Shown here piece after piece: positions 55,436-64,000 of a stretch of DNA of 64,000 nt. Source of the DNA: Symsagittifera roscoffensis. Its lineage: Eukaryota > Xenacoelomorpha > Acoela > Convolutidae. The translations under genes were made by a program, and so were the position numbers. The notes under the pieces were generated by a model. It searched no databases, was not told where the DNA came from, and worked only from the letters and a program-made list of their open reading frames with translations. The stretch spans positions 75,711,345 through 75,775,344 of the forward strand of contig NC_087065.1 in NCBI RefSeq assembly GCF_963678635.1. The letters are read 5' to 3'. The stretch's first letter is position 1; each line of letters opens with the position of its first letter.

Positions 55436-55642
55436 TCATTCTTTTTTGTGAGTCAGAGACGTACAGTTTTCCCATTTTATGGCCAATCCTTCATCGTCTA
55501 ATGTTTTTAAAACATTAAAAACTAATTTGCGGTGTTCGTCTTCACTACCCACGATAGCAATTAAGATATCGTCAAGATAAACATGTGTATTTGGTAATTT
55601 TTCCATCATACGGTCCATTATGCGTTGAAATTCATTAGGCAT
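55436..55642 (-). pseudogene. RT active-site part, copy 2
   Basis: Contains MPNEFQRIMDRMM and the YLDD motif. It ends at the new stop codon not found in copy 1. Confidence 0.75.
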
Positions 55643-55647
55643 ATCGC

Positions 55648-56028
55648 CTAACCCGTAAAATCCAGTTTTAAAACGATAGGAGCCTGTGAATCTCCTTCCA
55701 CGATATTGAAGTTACATTGCTTGCTTGCTTTTTTGGATAACGGTATTTGACTATATGCATATTTTAGGTCGATTGATGAGAACCAAATTTTGTTTTCGTC
55801 GTGTCCGCTAATTGTTACTGCGACGTTATCGATTAGTTCAAATAGGTACAGCATTTGATATCTATCACGAAATATCTGTTGGTTTAGCACATTTGAAATT
55901 AACGCTAAACTAATTGACCCGTCCCTTTTAGCTTTGATTACAATTTGGGAGATGAAACAATTTTCCGAACATCTAGACAATTTTTCAATGTGGCCAACTC
56001 TTAGCAGTTGGTCGATGCATAGTTTCAC
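55648..56028 (-). pseudogene. RT N-terminal part, copy 2
   Basis: Same frame and same end as 31,303-31,683, with FSSIDLKYAYSQIPL. The shared frame break shows it predates the duplication. Confidence 0.75.
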
Positions 56029-56194
56029 CTTAGGGAGAAGATGGATTGGTATGTGTTTCCCTTTTATCTGTATCGGTTTTATAGGTTCGTTAAAATAGGT
56101 GTTAACGATAAAATTCTTTGATCTACCGGTTCTTTTTTTAAGGTCGGGAAATCGGCCTGATATGTATAGTTTAAACTCACTTTGTAGTAGTGTG

Positions 56195-56897
56195 TTAGGC
56201 CCTGGTCTGGTTGCCTGTCAGATGCGATTTTTTTTTATTGACGTCTGTCCCGATGGGAGATATATTCGGGGTCTTCCTTAAATCTGGCCCATGGGGTGGT
56301 GGTTGCTTCTGGAATACTTCTATACCCAGGTTCAGTAGTATATCATTTTCGAGGAGATTTTTTCCCGCTCTTTCGGTTATGATCAGTTTTTGATCTTGGC
56401 GTCCCAACCCTTCGATCGAATCCTCACACAAACTTTTCCAATGATGTTTATTGTACTCCCGAAACCCTGATATGCTTTCTTCGTGAATTCGTCCACTGCT
56501 TCTATCTTTAAGAATCTACCTCGTATTTTCATTTCATGAAGTAGGTCTTTCTTCATAAAGGAAACTGGACACTTGCTGAGTCGATCTGAATTTCAGTAGA
56601 GTAGGGATTGAAATTTCCCAGAGATACCATCAGCGTCTTTTTTAGTTCAAGGCCCTCATGATTGAATACGGTTCTCACTTCACGCTCGATCTTATCTTCA
56701 ATTGCATTTGTTTCGTTATTCGTATCCACCGCTAAAACTAAAAAATTATCCAGGTTGACTTCGAATTCGCAATTCTCCTGCGGGTTAGCCCGGTAATTTT
56801 CTTTTTCGGGAGGTGTTAGGTTTTGTTCGACTACATTCGTTTGGGTTCTTGCTGTGATTCTGCAGTGCTTTGCGAAATGTCCTTTACGACCGCACAT
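56195..56897 (-). pseudogene. Zinc knuckle, protease and linker, copy 2
   Basis: Frame 56,553-56,897 starts in the second knuckle (MCGRKGHFAKHC) and reaches the EIQIDSAS protease motif. 56,195-56,431 holds the protease end (LLENDILLNLGIEV). Both are parts of gag-pol. Confidence 0.65.
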
Positions 56898-57056
56898 GTT
56901 GCAGTTTCTTTCTCTAGCTGGGCATATGGTTAAATGTCTTTTCCTGAACTGATGGCCGCAGTATCGACATTTGTTACTTTCAACATTTTTTATGGTTGGT
57001 TCGTTTTTTACATATTGTGATGTTTGTACAGTAGTATAAACAGGGAATTTTAGGTA

Positions 57057-57440
57057 CTACTGTTGATGTATCTTAGTACCTTTCTCATGGACAAGTACGT
57101 AAGATAACACGTTTTCTGGGGCTAAGTATTCGATACATAGTTTCTTTTGGATTTCGACGTTTCGCATATTTGTAAGGAAGATATCTCTGACTAGTTCTGA
57201 CTCGAGTTCGCCCAGTTTACAATTTTTTGCCAATTCAGATAATGTTTTGTGGAACTTTTCTAGTGACTCGTTATCTTTCTGTCTTCGACCAAAAAATTTA
57301 TATATCTCGTAGGTTAGGTGTGTAGATGCCGTAAATGTAGTTTTAAGTAATTCCCAGAGTTCAGCAAAATTAATGTCCAGTTTTCTTTTCCCAGTATTTT
57401 TGTGTGAGACGCATTTCTGTCCTTCTCTTCCAAGTGCCAT
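57057..57440 (-). pseudogene. Gag capsid-like part, copy 2
   Basis: Same as 32,668-33,093 with small changes. It ends earlier because of an indel near 57,057. Confidence 0.7.
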
Positions 57441-57454
57441 GTGTAATTGAGATT

Positions 57455-57802
57455 TTAACTTCTTGTCGATATCTCCGATTTGAAGTCTGTTGAATTTGCG
57501 TTATCTTCTGCCTTTCTCCTTCTCATCTCTTCGTTGTAAGATTGGATAGCTAGTCGGTGACGTTCGTCTTTTTCTGCCCAACAGGGTTGATCATCGGAAG
57601 GATCCATTGGTTCGGCGATAGGGTATACTAGTTCGAGTCTTACCGGGAGGTTGATTACCTCTTCAATGTGCACCGAATCTTTAGCGATAATTGTTGATTG
57701 GATTTTTTCTGACCATCTTTCCCAGTCGTGTTGACTTTCACTCGATGTGTTATTCCAGAAAAACTCTAGTCCTCGTAGGTTCGACTCATTTGACTGCACC
57801 AT
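57455..57802 (-). pseudogene. Gag N-terminal part, copy 2
   Basis: Starts at 57,802, the first base of the adjoining LTR (plus-strand TGTTA). It shows the cleaner LTR edge: minus-strand AACA, then the TGG of the presumed primer site. Confidence 0.6.
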
Positions 57803-58150
57803 GTTAAAAATTTAGAATAAACAGTAGAATGGTTTTATCCAGATAACCTAAACTAAGACTAATTTAAGACACGATAGTTAAGATCCCTACTATTAAGATA
57901 GTAGGCTTTTATCTAAGACTAGATTTAAAGACTAAAGGGTAATGTTATGCTAAGATAGTAGACTGAGTAAAAAGGTTGAATTAAGAATTAGTTTCAGTTA
58001 ACAGAATTGGTTACATATCAATGAAGATTAATGATCGGTGTCCCGGTCTACCAAAAGCCGTTGCGCTTCTGGCATTTATTAAATTAACTTGGTCGTAGCT
58101 AAGTATAAACTCAAAGGTTAAACTTCATGGGTAAGATATCACATTTAACA
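57802..58150 (-). repeat. 5' LTR of copy 2
   Basis: 349 bp with perfect TGTTAAA and TTTAACA ends, the best-preserved LTR of the four. Hairpin CCTACTATTAAGATAGTAGG is retained. Confidence 0.87.
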
Positions 58151-58635
58151 CCAATGTACCTTTTACCAAGATGAAACTTTTCCAGCGTTGTAAAGCCAAA
58201 ACTGGTGATCATCAGAAACTACAGATCGAAAACGTGCAGCAGTGTTGATTTATGCGTTTATAAGACAAAATTTGAACGTTTCTGTACTTAATTTTTGTTT
58301 TATGTTTTTGCCACCAAAATTATGAAAAAAGGTAAATCACGCAAAAACTTTACTTTTTTCCACTGCCCGATTATTATGGATTTCAAAAAAATCTGAAGCG
58401 GATGGAAGATTTTATTAACGAAGAGGAAGGGAAGCAACTTTTGAATGAAAAAATTGAACAGTCATTGACGTTATTTTTTTTCTCATAAACCAAATTGTTT
58501 TACCGTCTTTTAAGTTCTCTGGAGTACTTATAAAGGTCACCCGCAGTGCGGTTCCATGGGTTGTAACCGATTATAATCGATCTTCGTGGTGAGAAATATT
58601 CCATTATCATCAATTATTTTTACAGAAAACAAATT
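58151..58635. other. AT-rich stretch, copy of 33,804-34,289
   Basis: No gene or repeat recognised beyond the segmental copy. Confidence 0.5.
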
Positions 58636-61600
58636 AATTTTATTTCGGGACGCTAATGGAACTCAACTCCACAGCAGCCGATTTCGGGACACCACATCAA
58701 TGCTGCAATCCATTGTAATTATGTCATTGAAGGTTGACTCATCATTCCCGCACCCGAGAAGCTCAAGCTCATGGAATGCAGTAGGATCTCAACTTCGGAA
58801 CAGTAGGATCTCAACTTTTGACTAAAAACATACGGAAGCTACAAGGACACAACTACTGAAGTCTTCAGCTCCATTTTTTGAGCCTTCATTAATGCCCCCA
58901 ATCGGAACTCAACTCCAGTTGACAGGGCAGCATTTCCACACTCAACAACAACAAACACCAGTAACAGACAATCTTCATACCAGTAAGAGTCCATTCAAGT
59001 AATTCCCATTTTGCACACTTTCATGACTCAAGTCAACAGCAAATAATTCACAACAAATTCAGCGCCTTCAGATCCGTACCTTCCGCCAGAGAACACACTG
59101 CCCCCGCAACAACCCATGAAGCCTTTAAAACAGACATGAGCCAACACTTACAAACCCCGTCATCGGGTCAAAACTGGAGTCAACAACCTAATTGGACAGC
59201 AGAGCTTATCGACCAAGGACAACATGGACCTAAAATCTGCCTACTCGAAATTTGGAACGAGCACAGCCCATCATACGACCACATCAGGATTTACCAACGA
59301 CCAACGCACTACCATCAACCCAATAACAGTGCAGCTGGCATCATACATGAATGATATGATGAGCAGCCACCTGCACGAGCCTAAGCAAGTGACTCAATTC
59401 AGCCAACAACCCTCACCTCAGCATGGATATTAAGAGACAGCATATCAGAACATATCAGCTGCCATTGCACCTCCAAACGTTTCACATATGCAAGAAGCAG
59501 AACCGCTCGATTTCAGCAACCAGCAGAAGATTTCAAACATCTTCAGAACATTGTTTCCAGTAGTCTAGCCAATTGCATTCGACGGAAAGCCGGAACAATG
59601 GTTAAATTACAACCGATAGACAACCGACAACACAGACATATCCCACTCGGAGAAACTGACTCATCTACAGCTACTTGTCTACGGAGATGTAAAATCTCTC
59701 ATTAGCGGATATGGATGCTACGGATTAATATACAATAAGCGCCTCAACGCCTGTCCGGAAAACGACTTTGGAAACCCGACGAAGATAGAAACTTCCTTTT
59801 TTCGACGACTGGACAACATCAGCAGCAGCCCGACTCTACAACACAAGAGGAGCTACAAGGATCTCGCTAGCTTCCTGCAGACAATCGTTGACACCTTCAC
59901 AACTCTTGGATTCCATGAAGATCTCCACTCTACAACAAACGTTGAAAAAGTTTTGAGAAAACTGACGACACCCAGCCGACTGGAATGGAATTGCTACGAC
60001 CTGAACTAAAAAATCCACCAGCCGTGGCTCATTGACTTGAGTATATAGTTCAACGTCTACGCCGAAGCCTGGAGCGACCTGTCCGCCAGCAATCAACAAG
60101 CATTTTCAGCCAGTCGACCGAACAATCACAGCAACATCCCGAACGGTCAATGCTTACAAAAAAATCACTCAGGACAAAAGGAGCCACGAAAGGATTTTTT
60201 CCCGGAGAAATGCAGTTGCCCCTACTTCGGTAAGTACAGCAGTTCATAGCTATGAAACCCAAGGGTAGACTACAACATGGTAGAGATCCACAACTCTGCT
60301 GTAACTGCCTCGGCCCCCACAAACTTGCCTATTGTCAATCAACTCAGACCTGCAGAACAGCTGGATGCAACACCACACTCTACTGCATCACAGCAACAAA
60401 TGCAACTCAAGCACCTCGACAGCACGCCAGGACATTACAATTAGGATCGCTAACCGACACGATGATGCAATGAATTGCACCTCCAACGCAAAAACATGGA
60501 AATCAACTCGCAACCATCCGAATTTAAAAATAATTATCTCCTATGGCAATCATGTAGTACATGCATATGCGGTGCTTGACTGCGCTAGCAAACTCACTTT
60601 GCTAAAATTATCAAGTTCTCTTCAATTGAAACTAGATCTCATGTTAAACGACAGGATTCAGCTTAAACAAGCTTTGAGTTTATCCAACACAGCCTCTACC
60701 AAGATGACCATTGCAATTGGACCCTACAAACATCGACAGCAGCCTTTTCAAATCAACAAAATTGACGTCATGATGGATTGAAACCTCTCAGATTTTGACC
60801 CTGAGCTTTTCAGCTTCTTCTGCCAAAAGAATCAACATATTCACAAGGCAACACTGCCTTCGGAGTAAATTGGACTTATCATAGGATGCGGCTTTAACAA
60901 CTAGTGAGACCAACAGAAGCCGACACCAACACAACAGAATTTACCGATTAGATGGAGAGATCATAGGTTGGTCTCTTTGCGGAAAAGACAATGCAGCTGA
61001 ACCCAACGATGCCAGCAACATTCAGTTCACATCGGACGATAAGCTCTTTCGGCATGTAGCCGAATGGATGAAGATGGACGCCGATGGAACCTCAACGTAC
61101 CAACACAGCCTCTCTGCAGACGATATGGAAGCCCTGGACTTCTTTCAAACTTCGACCCACCGCCTACTCAATAGACACTACGAAGTTGGAATGCTTTGGA
61201 AACCCGATCGACATTTGACCAACAACCAATTGTTTGACAACAAGCAACTCGACAGCTTTCCAAAGCGACTAAAAAGGAACCCCACCATCGAAGATGGGCG
61301 CCGATTGGATGGAAGCCATGAAACAGGAAACCATCGTCACGGTTCTTCAGGAAGGAAAATTGTATTTGACTCATACCCAATAACAAATGTCAACAATCCC
61401 GGAAAAGCACTTCAAGTACTAAACGCCTCCAGCAACTTCAACGGAGACTCTCAACAGTATCCTTCTAACTGGACCAAAGCTCCCAAAAAACCTCACCGGA
61501 ATCGTCATGAGACTTCGTGAAGACCGGTTGACATCTCAGCAGACATCAATCAATGTTCATGCAAGTCTTCGTTAAGCCTCTAGATCAGCCCTACGTACCA

Positions 61601-62640
61601 ATAACATGGAAAGACGATCACCACAAGCAGTTCTGTGGCCTGTTATGCTCCCCGACCATGTGCCAAAGACAGTGTCGACAATTTGCCCTGTTTGGTGCAA
61701 ATCACAGAAATGAATTTCTAAATTGATGACCTCTATATAACCGTATCAACGCCTGCCGAAGCCACCATATTGATGAAAGACCCTCAAAAACGTATCAGTT
61801 TTTGACCGACTTGGAATAAATATGCCATTGACGATGCTACCTGGAGATCACTTCAACTAGCCTGGACTACTCGTCCTCAGGAGACAAACCCCTCCAAATG
61901 GACCATCTGAAGGATCTCAACAATTGGATTGACGAACGCAGACATTTCAACGACGTTTGCCTGCTACGGAATTACTTCAGCACAGGAAAATTTTATCGTT
62001 ATGTAATTTCATAACTTCATAATTTTATTAGAACCAAAGAGCGTCTCAGCAAAGCAACAATTTTTCTCTACAGCCGCCATCCGATAATCATAGATGCACA
62101 ACCACAACCTATTCGCCTCTTTCTGCAGCACATTTCCGACAGCAGCAGGCATTATGATTTAGAACACAGCCGCAGCATCGTACAACAGGAATTATCCGGC
62201 AATACCTACCATGCCGCCGACTACGCCAATTACCATTTAGTCATTCAATGGCCAACTTACTTTTTGCCAGTAACGGACAGCAATTACCCCTTCTTCACGA
62301 CAAGTTCTGACTTCAAAGAGCCCTTCGCAATAAAGAACAACGGATTTTTTTTTCCAAAAGGTATACTTTTGCTTTTCACTTGCCTAGTTACTCGAGCAGT
62401 ACTTACTGAAATCCGCCAATTCACCTGCCTAGTTGCTCGAGCAGTACTTACTGAAATCCGCCAGTTCACCTGCCTAGTTATTCGAGCAGTACTTACTGAA
62501 GTCTGCCAGTTCTTCTTGAATTCATTGCAAGCCGTGATAAAAATCGACGTAATAAATTTTTTTGAAGGATTTAGACGTGCTAATTACTTCCATGAACGAT
62601 AAGTTTCTAATGTTCATGAACCGGAGCTCCAAGGCCAACC
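58636..62640 (+). mobile_element. BEL/Pao remnant P1, second copy
   Basis: Same pieces as 34,290-38,340: gag DUF1759-like region (about 59,660-60,010), zinc knuckle (60,252-60,380), protease (60,530-60,781), RT start (61,068-61,560), integrase lead (61,900-62,290) and core. An indel near 61,375 keeps the RT-start frame open longer than in copy 1. Confidence 0.8.
62375..62509 (+). repeat. 45-bp integrase-codon repeat, three units
   Basis: Units begin at 62,375, 62,420 and 62,465. One unit fewer than at 38,029-38,208. The surrounding frame 62,264-62,602 is open through all units. Confidence 0.9.
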
Positions 62641-64000
62641 TCGCCCAAATTCAACACGAAGTCTTCATCATTGACGGATGTTTACGATGAGCCTCCTCAT
62701 GCAACCCAGGATGCCGGAATTTACTCTTCGCCTCATCACAGCCCGCTAATGGAACGCAACTCCACAGCAGCCGATTTCGGGACACCACATCTCCGGAGAT
62801 GCAAAATCTCTCATTTGCGGACATGGATGCTAGGGATTAATATACAATAAGCGCCTCACCGCTGTCCGGAAAACGACTTTGGAAATCCGACGAAGATAGA
62901 AACTTCCTTTTTTCGACGACTGGACAACATCAGCAGCAGGCCGACTCTACGACACTAGAGGAGCTACAAGGATCTCGCTAGCTTCCTGCAGACAATTGTT
63001 GACACCTTCACAACTCTTGAATTCCATGAACATCTCCACTCTACAACGAACGTTGAAACAGTTTTGAGAAAACTGACGACAGCCAGCCGACTGGAATGGA
63101 TTTGCTACGACCTGAACTAAAATCTCCAACAGCCGTAGCTCGTTGACTTGAGTATATGGTTCAAAGTCTACGCCGAAGCCTGGAGCGACCTGCACGCCAG
63201 CAATCAACAAGCATTTTCAGCCAGCCGACCGAAAAATCACAGCAACATCCCGAACCGTCAATGCTTACAACAACATCAGCTTGGACATAATGAGCCACGA
63301 AAGGATTTTTTTCCGGATAAATGCAGTTGCCCCTACTTTGGAACGTGTCAGCACTTCATAGCCATGAAACCCAAGGGCAGACTATAACATGCCAGAGATC
63401 CACAACTCTGCTGTAACTGTCTCGGCCCCCACAAATTTGCCTATTGTCAATCAACTCAGACCTGCAGAACAGCTGGATGCAACACCACACTCTACTGCAT
63501 CACAGAAACAATTGCAACTCAAGCACCTCGACAGCACGCCAGGACATTACAATTAGGATCGCTAAGCGACGCAATGATGCAATGAATTGCACCTCTACCG
63601 CAAAAACATGGAAATTGCAACGTTCTCGACTCGCAACATTCCGAAATTATCATTAACAATCTCTTATGGCATTCAAGTAGTACATGCCTATGCAATGCTT
63701 GACTGCGCTAGCAAACTCAATTTGCTAAAATTATCAAATTCATTTCAATTGAAACTAGATATCAAGTTAAACGATAAGATTCAGCTTAAACAAGCTTTGA
63801 GTTTATCCGACGCAGCCTCTGCCAGGATGACCATTGCAATTGGACCCTACAAACATCAGCAGTTGTCTTTTCAAATCAACAAAATTGACGTCATGATGGT
63901 TTAAAACCTCTCATATTTTGACCGTGAGCTTGTCAGCTCCATCTACCAAAGGAATCAACATATTCACAAGGCAACACTGCCTTCAGAGTAAATTGGGAAA
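62641..64000 (+). mobile_element. BEL/Pao remnant P2, second copy
   Basis: Same as 38,341-39,699, with the same leader-to-gag deletion, zinc knuckle (about 63,360-63,500) and protease fragment (63,587-63,904). A base change near 63,385 adds a stop. Cut by the window end. Confidence 0.75.

Larger units (their letters stand above)
53051..58150 (-). mobile_element. Ty3/gypsy LTR retrotransposon, copy 2 (5.1 kb)
   Basis: Duplicate of 27,227-33,803 made by the 25.8 kb duplication, not by new transposition: the flanks are the same. It is 1,478 bp shorter. It has lost the end of pol and the integrase zinc domain, and carries an added nonsense change in RT. Confidence 0.9.
44213..64000 (+). repeat. 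Segmental tandem duplication, second copy (open at right)
   Basis: Matches 18,393-39,699 in order and orientation. The offset is 25,820 bp at the start, 25,823 before the 1,478-bp deletion and 24,301 at the window end. The junction shares only ACA between the two parent sequences. Confidence 0.93.

Noticed and set aside
44213-64000. Second copy as independent transposon insertions
   Set aside because: Host exons, introns and the flanks of every element are copied together in order, so it is one segmental event. Joining of two haplotypes during assembly could not be excluded.

Overview
The window looks like nuclear DNA of an invertebrate animal. It is AT-rich and dense in decayed LTR retrotransposons. 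Its one recognisable host gene has introns with short TTTCAG/TTTTAG acceptors, GTAAG-type donors and AATAAA polyadenylation signals. No bacterial operons, rRNA, tRNA or CRISPR were seen. The species cannot be named from the sequence.

Left part (1-15,900): a tandem array of broken Ty3/gypsy pol units on the + strand (zinc knuckle, protease, RT, RNase H, integrase in order). Units lie at 1-4,107, 5,376-9,187 and 9,188-12,336; the last is a 3.15 kb tandem copy of part of the second. Two related spacer blocks (4,108-5,375 and 12,337-15,094) carry a 221-bp hairpin and arrays of a GAGCGGTTTT motif in both orientations. The arrays are about 85 bp in the first block and greatly expanded in the second.

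Middle part (16,543-27,073): a spliced + strand gene. Six exons agree in splice phase and give an 843-residue protein: a RING-like zinc domain, a Ser/Thr/Lys linker made of small phase 1-1 exons, an AIG1/GIMAP-type GTPase, a coiled coil, and a C-terminal domain I do not recognise. A seventh linker exon (18,966-19,033) has lost one base and would break the frame if included. After the gene come a minus-strand Ty3/gypsy element with two LTRs (27,227-33,803) and several + strand BEL/Pao fragments (34,290-44,212).

Right part (44,213-64,000): a second, nearly identical copy of 18,393-39,699. The 25.8 kb unit 18,393-44,212 is tandemly duplicated in direct orientation, and the junction falls inside a BEL/Pao gag fragment. 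The second gene copy therefore lacks the RING exons and promoter. It also has a 4-bp duplication in the GTPase exon, while its linker exon is intact. The retroelement in the second copy lost 1,478 bp between CTAGTA repeats, and a 45-bp repeat made of integrase codons has three units instead of four.

The only gene that could still make its full product is the RING-like/GTPase gene of the first copy. The rest is repeats and broken mobile-element genes. All gene models come from reading frames and splice signals; no transcript or database search was possible.
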